Source of the DNA: Ziziphus jujuba
Taxonomy: Eukaryota > Streptophyta > Magnoliopsida > Rosales > Rhamnaceae
Assembly: GCF_031755915.1 (NCBI RefSeq)
Contig: NC_083388.1
Span: 4,037,501-4,101,500 of the forward strand
DNA: 64,000 nt
Direction: 5' to 3'
Shown here in pieces: positions 50,241 to 61,237 of this stretch. The notes beneath the pieces are model-generated. The model was not told where the DNA came from. It saw only the letters and a program-made list of their open reading frames with translations, and made no database searches. Within the stretch, counting starts at the first letter, position 1; each line of letters starts with the position of its first letter. A program made the position numbers and the translations under genes.

Positions 50241-50786
50241 GACCGCTGTGGGTCAATAGGAGTTTGTTATAATTTCTACAGTAATATCCATATTGAGTAT
50301 TATTTATTTATTTAAGTATTTTGATACATTGATGTATGTGGATCATTATTTATTTATGAGATGATTTATTACACATATTATTGCTCCTTATATTTACAGG
50401 CCTGTTGAGACTATTAGTCTATGTATATGTGTATGTTGATCCACAGATGCCATGGTGAGTCCCTACTACCTAGTTTGGGTATATTGTTGTATCCTGTTGA
50501 TACACAATGTGCTTGGACGAAATGATATTTGTGTGTTGGGGGATTGCAAGTGGTTAGATAAATCTCTACTACCTAGACTGAGTTTATGGCATGCAAAGTG
50601 CTCAGTTAAAATGGTATCATGTTTTGGGAGATTTACTGAGAGAATCTCTACTGCCTAGTCTAGTATATTATTATGCCCTGTCGGTTTGCTATATATTTGG
50701 ATGAAATGGTATTATGGTTCGGGAGATTCTATAGTAAGTGAGTTTGGATTATATATGATGATGATTATGCAGTCCAAGTGGGAGAA

Positions 50787-51293
50787 TGTTAAATAAATTA
50801 ATAATTGTTGACTTAGCATAATCAATTACTCACTTACAGGGCCTATTTATGCCATTAATGGGACTGGCTTATTTTAATATTTTGTAGTAGGGTCCTTGGT
50901 CACACACTCTCTATAAGACTCTAGTTGGCCCATTGGACTGGAGAACCAACTCTCTTTAAAAGCCCAATGACTTACCCATATTTTTTTTTCTAGTATTATT
51001 ATATTATTAAATTATTAGTATTTTGTGTGTGTTAAAATTAATGGATAAGTGTGATTTGCAGAGACTATAAAAGGTCTAGGGCAAGCAAACAAACATATGT
51101 CATACGGTATTTTGATATTAGGGTTTTCAGAGATCTGAGAGTGGTTTGAGAGTAGTGTGTCCATAGGCACTACTTTATATTGTTTTCTATTTTGCAGGAT
51201 TAAAGATTTAATTTATCAATGGTTGCGTTTGGAGGTTAGTAATTTATGACTAATAAAATTTATTATGTATATTTAGATCCATAAAATCTAACA
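50787..51293 (+). repeat. 3' LTR of the copia element
   Basis: 507 bp. It starts at TGTTAAATAA directly after the purine-rich GGGAGAA and ends AATCTAACA just before the TGTCA target duplication. Confidence 0.92.
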
Positions 51294-51298
51294 TGTCA

Positions 51299-51655
51299 CA
51301 CCAAAACTCACTTGTAGCATATATTTGTGACAAAATCAATGTTGCACCATGCAGAATTAATGCATAGGTGATGAAGAAATTAAGTGGCAGTGGACGTGGG
51401 AATGGAATAGAAAATTGTCGGTGGAAATTCCGTCAGAAATTGCACGGCCGCTAAGCATTGGACTGGATGGTGAAATTATGCTCTTCAACTATTCCCCGGG
51501 TCAAAAATTTCAAAAGATTTTTTGCACTTGGTATATATGATCTTGACAAGCACATGATAATGGAGCCTGTTAGACGCGTCACTTTAGATGGGCTTCAACA
51601 ACATATAAAGTATTCACAAAGTTTATTGCCTTTACAGCATGCATGTACATGAGAA
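51299..51655 (+). pseudogene. F-box protein gene, 3' part beyond the copia insertion
   Basis: Continues the F-box-associated domain of 43954-44729: WKLSVEIPSEIARPLSIGL and FNYSPGQKFQK in one frame, then ALGIYDLDKHMIMEP and QQHIKYSQSLLPLQ in another, so there is at least one further frameshift. A stop follows at 51650-51652. With the 5' part it would give one F-box/FBA protein of ordinary size. Confidence 0.7.
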
Positions 51656-51659
51656 CAAC

Positions 51660-53879
51660 CACCACTCATTGCTTAATTAACTTTTTCAATTTAGTACCTA
51701 TTTCCAATTTTTTTCCCCTCCATTTTTTTTTTTTTACAATGTTAATTTTATGTTATTGTCCCTCTCTCTTAATTCCAAGTTCCTAAAATATTGAAAATTA
51801 AGTTAAGAGGTTGTCGAAAAAATACCATATTATATAAAGGATTAAATTAATTGCACTTTGGGTGCGACAGCAGCTAATTTGTTTGAAGTTGAATGGACAT
51901 TTTCCTTTTTACTTGGATTATAATTAATATTTTTATTTTTTTTAAAATATATTTTAAATTCATAATCTTGTAGTATAGACGTGAGGATCGGATTTTACTG
52001 TTAGACCGATCTCATTTAATATTATCTCATATTTCCTATGATACAGATAATTAAAGTATTTGTTGCGGGCATTATATATTTACATGGCATAGTTGATGCT
52101 TTATGTGTGCTAATTAACGCTGTTTTAATCATTTAAGGATGGTAAAACATCAAATGCAGGAGGTTCTGCATAAAAACAAAAAATAAAATTTTCTTTTTTA
52201 CGATGGCTTTTTATCATAGGGTATCCCTGCCGAGATCCCCCCACCCCTCCCAAAAAAGGAAAGAAAAAAAAAATAAAAAAGAGATTAATAATGTCGGAGT
52301 GGTTAAAAAAAGTTGCGCTAAAGTTGAATTATTTTTGTTGTTCCGTACGAAGCCCATTCATCAACTCGGTAACACCTCTAAAATGAACTAATGGCTTTAA
52401 AAAAGATATTATTCCTCGACTTAGAATTCAAAACCCGTGAAATCGAAATTGACTCTTACTTTGTGGTTGAAATAAATTGTTCTATTTCATTTTTTATCCA
52501 TTTTTTTTTCTAACAAAATATATGCAATTTATTTTTAAGAATCTCCTTATAAGTCACAACTCATATAACTTGTGAACCAAATGTTTTTAGTTTAGAAAAC
52601 ATTTATTATGCTTAACATGCAAGTTAACTTCTTCTTCAATTCTTTTTTTTTTTTCTTTAATTCATTTTTTTTGGTAATAATTTTTTTTTAATTCATTTGA
52701 TTGCATTATTAATGGACATTTTCAGGAAGTTCCATCGCATTAGAAATTTTTCTACACATTTACAAGCATATCTATACTTAATAGTAATCATCAACAAAAC
52801 AGTGAAAAAAAAAAGCCTCTAAATTCTCAAATTTTATACACAAAAGTAGTTTTTTGAGAGAAAGGTAGCTTCTAAATCCTAATTGTTGTTTCAAATTATT
52901 GTTTATAAAGTTAAAAACACCTAATCTGCAAGTTAAAAAGTTATGAACGTTCACACTAGCCTATCTTAATACGAGAGATGGTCACTAATTAAACTCATTC
53001 TGGCATAGCATGATGATAAATAAAGTGCAATATCATTTAACAATTTTTTGTGCGTTTTAAAAAATAAATTTTTTTATGGAAAAATGAGCATTTGATGGTA
53101 GCCTATTAAAATACCTTGTTAGTATATAGAGCGTATTGGTGATGGTGGGAAATACCTTTTTTATTCTTTTAAACATGATAAAGATTAATGCAATTTAAAC
53201 AGGCATAATAATTAAATTAAGATTAATATATATATATATATATATATAATCTATATATAATATATATATATATATATTAAAAAAATTCATGAAAAAAAGA
53301 GAAAAAGCAAACGACTCTGACATCCTAATGAGAATAGAGTAGCTTTCATTTTCTGGTGCAATTTTATCAAGGTAAAGATTTGGAGCTGATTAGGCTAGAG
53401 CTCCAACAGCTAAAGCCTAGATGGGGATAATTTAATCTGAACCATTAAGTTAGCAGTGCAATATATAAATTAAGAAAACATGGGAAAACAAAATATTTTA
53501 ATGAAAAGTATTGCAAAAAAAAAATATATATATATATATATATATTATAAAAAAATAAAATAAAATAAAATTGTTTTGAATTTTTTTTTGATAAATTAAA
53601 AAGGGAGAATTTTGAAAAATTTGAAAAGGGATTTATAAGGATCCTCTAATGATAATTATTTTAACATGATTAAATAACATAGTAAAGATGACTCAGTTGA
53701 TATGCTTTGAGATTCACATTCATAAAATCAAACCATGGTGCTTTCTCTTTTATATTAAAAGTTATTGTAACGATATAAAAAGTTTAAATAGGGCAATACT
53801 TTAATCTTTTATAATTTTTTAATGTTTAATAACTTTGTGAAAATATAAAAGCCTCTATTCCATGTGAGGAAGCAGCTGG
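51660..53879. other. Gene-free AT-rich stretch with microsatellites
   Basis: No conserved frame on either strand. AT microsatellites lie at 53227-53278 and 53524-53547, with A/T tracts at 52255-52278 and 52647-52691. No RNA gene was recognised. Confidence 0.5.
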
Positions 53880-54172
53880 CATTATGACTTTTTTTTTTGG
53901 TTATTTATTTTTAATTTACTATTGTTTATGATTTTTTGTTTTATAGTTGTTTTTTCTTTTCAATTTACTTTTATTTATGGTGGCTCCTATTTATTTTTTT
54001 CTCCTGAAAAGAGTAAAATCATTATTATACCATACTAGTATATATTCACTACAAACAAATTCATACAGATGATTACAATCATGTCTTTATTGGATCAAAC
54101 AATTAAGTGGCAAAATCAACCATGATTATTATTATTATTATTTTGAAATAAAATGCCTTTATTTAAGAAGAA

Positions 54173-55680
54173 CTAAAGGTACAAATAGTCCTGAATAACA
54201 TTAGAAAACCATTTATAACCTTTCTTACATGGAAGATTCAAAGGATTTGCATGACAAACTACTCGATTAGCACTTGAACAAGTATAAAACATTGAAAAAT
54301 TGCATGAATAGAACGTATAGAAAAAATCAACAAGCATAGTCTCCATTTGAGGGAGGCAACCAATTTCCAAATCTTTGCTAACGAAGATTTTGTGTCATTT
54401 AGTGATGACATTTCAAATAGCTGAGCAAGTAGGCTACTTCCTTTTATTCTCATTCCCCAGTTTGGGCCTCCTATTGTTATTGTTGTTATTATTGTCGTTA
54501 TTGATCATGATGACCCCCTCGAAGGTGCCTTAGTTGTGAGCATAATATTTTCAATTCTTGCATGTTATGCTCAATTGGGCTGAGAGATTAGAGAATGATG
54601 TCTTCAACACAAATGGGGAGATTTGGGAGATGACTCGGGAGACGACTCAGCAATGTCAACAGCTTATTGTCTCATTTTGTTTTCTCTAAAACATATTCTC
54701 CATTTCCTTAATTGATTAGCATGTTCTCTATTTGCCAAATTGTGGCCATTTAGCCGAGTATCACTACCTCCACCACTGCTCGTTGTCATCTCTGTTGCTT
54801 TCTTGGTCTTGGGCAACTTTCTTGGAATTTGAATACACAATCCTCCTCCTATTCTGATCAGGGTCAACGTCCAAGATTACATTTTTATTCTTTAGCTTTC
54901 TCTAATGATGACCAACAACAAGGTTATATTTGGCATTGTTGTCCTCGTCATTGTGACTGTCAGAGCCAGAGTGAGATCGAGATTGAGAACGTTTGGTAGT
55001 GACCACCACCCATGGTGGTAAGTGATTCTCATTCTAGACGATGCAATTTTCAGAGGGATTAAAAACATAGGGCGATTCTCATTTTGGACAATCCGATTTC
55101 CAAAGTGAGTATGGCCCCTCACGACTTTACCTATGGCTTTCTTATTCATTGACAATTTTCTTGGAATTGGAATTGCAATCCACGATCCTCCTCCTTAGTT
55201 TCTTGAACAATTCCATCCCACTACCACTGTGGGGATGAGGACGATGATCATTGAGTATCGGATTATAATCCTTGTTACCATCATTATCAACACTACTACT
55301 ACCACGAGAGTCTAAGTCACAACAAGATTTAACAACCAGCCTCCTTTGCCTTAGCCTTTGGTGGCGATTGTTATGGCGATGTTGCGATTTCCAAAGGGAG
55401 AATGACAGGGAGAGGGAGGATAACCATAAGACACATATCCAATACTTGGACTTCGAGTGGGAGAAGGAGAGGGAGGAGAAGACATTGGCCTTGGACAATA
55501 AGGAGGAGAAGAGACGTTCATAATAGCACCAAACAAACCCTGTTGCCAATGATTATTGGCACTTGCATGGCTATAGCTATGCCTAAAGGGAGAAGCGGAA
55601 GAACACATATGATGATAGCTGGGGGATGGCAGAGACACAACTACCTTCCTCTTTTTCTTCCTCCCCCACTTCAATAACAT
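54173..55680 (-). pseudogene. Unknown gene, tandem copy 1
   Basis: Start at 55680: MLLKWGRKKKRKVVVSLP, a Ser/Pro/His-rich basic N-terminus. The frame shifts near 55351-55400 and continues as QRLRQRRLVVKSCCDLDSRG, MELFKKLRRRIVDCNSNSKK, and later QLRKWRICFRENKMRQ at 54664-54867. No known domain was recognised. Aligning the three copies suggests an ancestral protein of 350-450 aa, hydrophilic and rich in Ser, Asn, Arg and Lys. Frameshifts mean this copy is probably dead unless introns remove them. Confidence 0.55.
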
Positions 55681-56104
55681 TGTCTTTCTATTTCTTTTTT
55701 TTTTTTTTTTTTCTCTTTGTTTCTTTCTTTGGTTCTTGTTCTCTCTGTTTGAATTCTCTTTTTATTTTTATTTTTTTTCCCTTTGAGTTCATCACTGGCT
55801 CTAATTTTAAATTTATTTTAAGTTGTTGGCATGATCGAATTTTTTCTTTTTTCTATCTAAAAGCTTTCGCGTTATGATTTTTTTAATTTACTTTTGTTTA
55901 TGCTTATTTACATTTGTTTATAATGGCTACTATTTTTATTTTCTCCTTAAAAAGGTAAAATCACTACTATACCCTATATGTTCATTACAAATTCATATAG
56001 ATGATCACAATCACGTATTTATTGGGACAGATTATTAAGTAGCAAAATCATCCATAATTATTATTATTATTTTGGAATAAAATGCCTTTATTTAAGAAGA
56101 ACTA

Positions 56105-57520
56105 AATGTACAAATATTGTCCTAAATAACATAAAAAAAATCACTTATAATGTTTCCTACATGAAAGATTCAAAGGATTTGCATAACGAGCTACTTGATT
56201 AGTACTTGAATAAGTATAATAAATTAAAAAACTGCATGAATAGAATGTACAGAGAAAATTAACAAGCATAACCTCCATCAGAGGGAGGCGATCAATTTTT
56301 GAATCTTCACTAACAAAGATCTTGTTTCATTTGGTGACGACATTTCAAATAGCCAAGCTAGTAGGCTACTTTTTTCAACTTCTAATTCTTTCATTTGGGC
56401 CTCTTGTTGTTGTTGTTGACCATGATGATCCCCTAAAGGTGCTTTAGTTGTGAGCCTAAAATTTTCAATGTGCTCAATTATGGTAGAGAGATGAGAGAAT
56501 GATGTCTTCAACATGGACAAAGGAGACTTGGGAGATGACTTGGGAGATGACTCAGCAGTAGCTTATTGTCTCGTCTTGTTTTCTCTAAAATATATTCTCC
56601 ATTTTCTTAACTGATCAGCATGTTCTCAATTTGCTAGATTGTGGCCATCCAGCTCAATATCACTGCCTTCATCAACCTGTTGATTGCCACCTCTGTTGCT
56701 TTCTTGGTCTTAGATAACTTTCTTAGAATTGGAATGCATAATCATCCTTCCATTCTGATCAGGGTTGACTTCCAAGATTACATTTTTGTTCATTAGCTTT
56801 CTCTAACGATGACCAGCAACAAGATTATATTCGGTGTTGTTGTCCTCATCATTATGACTGCCAGAACCAGAGTGAGATTGTGATGGAGAACATTCGACGA
56901 CAACCTCACTCTTGGTGGTAGGTGATTCTCATTCCAAATGTTGTGATTTCTAGAGGGATGAAAAGACACAAGGTGATTCTCGTTCTAGATGCTCCGATTT
57001 CCAAAGGGAGTACGGCCCCCCACGACTCTACCCATGGCTCTTGGTTTTTGATTATTTTCTTGGAATTCAAATTGGAATCCATGATCCTCCTTCTTAGCTT
57101 CTTTACCAATTCCATCCTACGACCATCGTGACTTTTCTTCTTCTTTCCATTATGGGAACGAGATGATGATCATTGAGTGTCGGATCATAATCCTCATCAC
57201 CATCATTGTCAACAGTATTACTACTGCGGAGCCAAAGAGACGATAAGATTCAGCAGCCATCCTCCTTTACCTTAGCCTTAGAAGAAGAGGAGAGGGAGAG
57301 GGAGAGGGAGGAAAAGACATTGGCCTTGGACGATACGGAGGAGAAGAGACGTTTGTAGTAGCACCAACCAAACCCCTTTGCCAATGACTATTGACACTAT
57401 TACTATAGTTACGCCTAGAGGGAGATGCAGAAGGACACATATGATGATGGCTAGGGGATGGCAGAGACACAACTGCCTTCCTCTTCTTCTTCCTCCCCTA
57501 CTTCAGTACCATTGTCTTTT
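56105..57520 (-). pseudogene. Unknown gene, tandem copy 2
   Basis: Blocks shared with the other copies: SPSHHHMCPSASPSRRNYSN (57400-57470), MELVKKLRRRIMDSNLNSKK (57050-57115), the motif QLRKWRIYFRENKTR (about 56575-56620) and LAWLFEMSSPNETRSLLVKI near 56300. They lie in different frames with stops between them. No domain was recognised. Confidence 0.55.
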
Positions 57521-57999
57521 TCTTCCTTTTTTTTTGTTTTGTTTTTTTTTTTTTTCGATTTTCTCTTTGTTTTTTCTTTGGTTCTTGTTCTCTATATTTG
57601 AATTCTCTATTGTTTTTCTGTTTTTTTTTTCTCACTAACTTTGTCATTGGCTCTAATTTTAAATTTATTTCAAGTCACTGGCATGATCGATTTTTTTTTT
57701 ATTTTTTTATTTTATCTAAAAGCTTTCTATTTATGATTTTTTATGGTTATTTTTTTTAATTTACTTTTGTTTATGGTTTTTGTATAGTTATTTTTTTTCA
57801 ATTTACTTTTGTTTATAGTGACTACTATTTTTTTTCTCTCCTTACAAGAGTAAAATCACTATTATACCCTACATATTCACTACAAATTCATATAGATGGT
57901 CACAATCACGTATTTATTGGGACAGACCATCAAGTGGTAAAATCATCCATGATTATTATTATTATTTTGAAATAAAATGCCTTTATTTAAGAAGAGCTA

Positions 58000-59512
58000 G
58001 AAGTACAAATATTGTCTTGAATAACATCAGAAAACCATTTATAACCTTTCCTATATGGAAGATTCAAAGGATTCGTATGACGAGCTATTTGATTAGCACT
58101 TGAACAAGTATAATAATATTGAAGAATTGCATGAATAGAATGTACAGAGAAAATTAACAAGCATAACCTCCATATGAGGGAGGCTACCAATTTCTGAATC
58201 TAAGCTCATGAAGATCTTTTTTCATTTGGTGACGACATCCTAAAGAGCCAAGCTAGTAGGCTACTTCTTCTTCTTCTGATTCCCTCATTCAGGTCTTTTG
58301 TTGTGTTGACCATGATGACCCCCTGAAGGTGCCTTAGTTGTGAGCCTAATATTTTTAATTCTTGCATGTTGTGCTCAACTAGGCAGATAGATGAGAGAAT
58401 GATGTCTTCAACACAAACAAGAAGACTCGAGAGACGAATCGGGAGATGACTCAGCAGTAGTAACAACAACTTATTGTCTCATCTTGTTTTCTCTGAAATA
58501 TATTTTTCATTTTCTTAATTGATTAGCTTGTTCTCCATTTACAAAATTGTGGCCATCCAACCTAGTGTCCTTGCCTCCACCACTTTTCCCATTGCCGTCT
58601 CTGTTGCTTTCTTAGTATTTGACAACTTTCTTGGAATTGGAATGCACAATCCTCCTCTGATCAGGGTTGATGTCCAAGATTATATTTTTGTTCCTTAGCT
58701 TTCTTTGACAACGACCATTAACAGGGCTATATTCAGCGTCGTTGTTGTCGTCATTGTGATTGCTAAAACTAAAGCGAGATCGTGATGGAGAACATTTGGC
58801 GATGACCTCCGCCCTTGATGGTAGGTGATTCTCATTCTGGATGTTGCGATTTCTAGAGGGATTAGAAGACATAAGGCTATTTTCATTCTAGATGCTCCAA
58901 TTTCCAGAGGGAGTATGGCCCCCCACGACTTTGGCTATGGCTTTCTTGGTCTTTGACCATTTTCTTGGAACTAGAATTGGAATCCATGATCCTTCTCCTT
59001 AGTTTCTTGACCAATTCCATCCCATGACCACCATGACTTTTCTTCTTTCCATTGTGGAGACGAGGACAATGATCATCAAGTGTTGGATCATAATCCTTAT
59101 CGCCATCATCTTCAATACTACTGCTACCGCAAGAGCCAGAGTGATGACAAGATTCAGCAGCCACCCTTCTTTTCCTTAGCCTTAGGTGGCGATTGTTGGT
59201 GGCGACGCAGTGATTTCCATTTCCAGAGAAAAAGGGAGAGGGAGATGGAAGATAATTATAAGACACATATATGATAGTTGAACTTCGAGAGGGCAAGGGA
59301 AAGGCAGAAGAAGACATTGGCATTGGACGATACAGAGGAGAAAAGACGTTTGTAGCTGCACCAACCAAACCCCTTTGCCAACGATTATCGGCACTTGCGC
59401 TGCCATAGCTACGCCGAGAGGGAGAAGTGGAAGAAGACATATGATGATGCCCATGGGACGGTGAAGACACAATTGCCATCCTCTTCTTCTTACTCCCCCA
59501 TTTCAATACCAT
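58000..59512 (-). pseudogene. Unknown gene, tandem copy 3 (longest open frame, 209 aa)
   Basis: Start at 59512: MVLKWGSKKKRMAIVSSPSH, then Ser-rich SSSTSPSRRSYGSASADN, RWQRGLVGAATNVFSPLYRP, an acidic stretch SSIEDDGDKDYDPTLDDHCP and MELVKKLRRRIMDSNSSSKK. The frame ends at 58883. The next block (SPSRSRFSFSNHNDDNNDAE, LRNKNIILDINPDQRRIVHS; 58612-58872) is in another frame, and the conserved QLRKWRIYF motif has TGA instead of the Trp codon here. No domain or family was recognised. It could be a decayed gene, or coding exons separated by introns I cannot place. Confidence 0.55.
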
Positions 59513-59660
59513 TGTCTTTCTCTTTCTTTTCTTTTCTTTTCGATTTTCTCTTTGCTTCTTTCTTTGGTTTTTGTTCTCTTTGTTTGAATTCCTTTATTTT
59601 ATTTTATTTTATTTTTCTGGTTTTTTCCTCTCTAGTTTGTCACTAGCTCTAACTTTAAAT

Positions 59661-60139
59661 AAAAAGAATGCGTTCTCAGTTTTCACATCATGAATATAAC
59701 ATATATATATATATGCAATTGGGACTGATATGAGTAGCTTTGCACTAGACCATCTAAATGCTTACAGCCCATTCTCGGGCTTCCTTATTCATGGAAATTT
59801 TTTTTTTCTTACAAAAAAAAAAAGCATTTTATTCTTTGAAAATAGAATGAAAGGAGATAACGGACATTCATATAATAATAATAATAATAATCATAATAAT
59901 AATGAGATTAACAGTTAATCAGAAACTAATTGCTAATATTCCATTGCCTTCAAATCGACACATTACCTTTATGGAAAAGAAAAAGGGACATAATTATCAG
60001 GCTATCATTTATTACCTTTCTAGAAAAGAAAAAGGGAAAATAATTACTAGCCTATTATTTATTTATTTTTATTAATTATTATTATTTTTTTCATTTTTAA
60101 AATTAAGTGTCAACTTTATTTTGGAAAATAGAAAATGAT
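59661..60139. other. Gene-free stretch after the triplication
   Basis: An AT microsatellite at 59700-59714 and an AAT microsatellite at 59873-59904. A block at 59945-60060 (GACACATTACCTT...AGAAAAGAAAAAGGG) recurs at 61080-61140, so this area has local duplications. Confidence 0.5.
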
Positions 60140-60460
60140 ATTTTCTAGGGAAGCAAACAGAGACTCAAGAGGGAATTACCTGGTATTTGTCTTATTTCTT
60201 TTATATGAATTTCTATTTGGGTTAATAACTGGCTTAACTCAAAATTAAGTTATTTTTTTGTGATTTGATGATTTAAATTGATAGCCGCAAAATATACTGG
60301 CTTTCTCTTTTCTCCCATACGAATTAAAAAAAGACCAGCTTTTTCTCTCCCTCGTGGATCTGTAACTCTGTATGGTGGTCATTAGGCTCAATCTTAATAA
60401 GCCTTGGACGAGGCCCAACTAAAAGGTTTTGGCCCATTGTCGGTTTACTTGTCAATGGGA
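60140..60460 (-). pseudogene. Dispersed ATP10 fragment: exon 1 border and promoter
   Basis: Similar to 31970-32450: TCTAGGGAAGCAAACAGAGA, the donor-side TACCTGGTAT, GTTAATAACTGGCTTAAC, CAAAATATACTGGCTT and the upstream GGCCCAACTAAAAG...GGCCCATT. Most of the exon 1 coding sequence is deleted. It lies in the same orientation as the intact gene, about 28 kb away. Confidence 0.7.
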
Positions 60461-60949
60461 TTTTTTTTTTTTTTTTTTTTTTGGGAAAAGAAACAGCAGT
60501 TTATTTTCATCTATAGCAAAACAAAAAGGAAGGAATATTGAACATTTTTATTTTTTATTTTTTGTAGCATTTCTAATAGGTTCGTGATTATGACAAAAAA
60601 AATTAAAATAAATAATATGTTTGTTATTAGTTTTCATTATCTTATAGGTAAAAAGTCAATCCCCTTTTTTTAATATCTTTGATAAGCTTTTTAAAATCAA
60701 AAATTAAAATAGAGTCAATTTGGCCCAAATCCACTTTATAAAATTAAAATTTTCAATGTTTTCATTTATTGCTTTTTATTTTTTTAATTTTTTCCCGTAA
60801 AATATAATTATATATTAATTTTAAAAGTGTTATTGGAATAGTTTTATAAATATCATTTTTATTGTTGAAAATTCTTTAAAATGCTTTTTTACAATAAAAA
60901 TATGTTTTTTAAAATAAACAGCATGGTTGGAGATAGAGATACCCTTATG
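60461..60949. other. AT-rich stretch between two ATP10 fragments
   Basis: A 20-base T-tract at 60463-60482 and AT-rich DNA. No coding frame was seen. Confidence 0.5.
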
Positions 60950-61075
60950 TTTAACTACTAATTCTCAATTCCATAGTTCACATGCGTTATAGTTCTCAAA
61001 ATGCAAACAGCTTCTTTTATTAAGAATTGAACTCACGGCGAAGATGCCCTATGAGTTTTAGCACTTGCATTGCCT
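60950..61075 (-). pseudogene. Dispersed ATP10 fragment: intron 4/exon 4 border
   Basis: Similar to 31060-31225 of the ATP10 locus: CTAATTCTCAATT, CATATGC-like and CTCTCAAAATG blocks, then GCGAAGATGCCCTATGAG corresponding to exon 4 around 31215. In the intact gene this region lies to the left of the exon 1 border; here it lies to the right of the exon 1 fragment, so the pieces were rearranged. Confidence 0.6.
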
Positions 61076-61237
61076 CCAAATTGACACATTACCTTCCTAG
61101 AAAAGAAAAAAGGGAAATACTTATTAGGCCATTGTTTATTATATCTATTAATTATTTACTTATTAGGCCATCGTTTATTATATCTATTAATTATTTTTTT
61201 CCCTCTCTCTTTGACATGCTTCGACTGGATATCCTTT

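Larger units (their letters stand above)
44730..51293 (+). mobile_element. Ty1/copia LTR retrotransposon, decayed, inserted in an F-box gene
   Basis: LTRs at 44730-45235 (506 bp) and 50787-51293 (507 bp) run TGTTAAATAA...AATCTAACA. A 5-bp duplication TGTCA flanks the element (44725-44729, 51294-51298). The LTRs differ at roughly 25 sites (about 95% identity), nearly all transitions. A purine-rich tract (CCAAGTGGGAGAA) sits just before the 3' LTR. The usual tRNA-Met primer site TGGTATCAGAGC is not seen after the 5' LTR. Order protease-integrase-reverse transcriptase defines copia. Confidence 0.93.
53880..59660 (-). repeat. Threefold tandem duplication, about 1.9 kb per unit
   Basis: Units at about 53880-55870, 55870-57730 and 57730-59660 run head to tail. 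Anchors: AAATGCCTTTATTTAAGAAG at 54151, 56086 and 57977; the GAGAGA/CTCTTT-rich right part; and the TTTGTTTATGGT-like left edges. Each unit holds one minus-strand copy of the same unknown gene. Copies are diverged and carry indels, so the triplication is fairly old. Confidence 0.9.
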
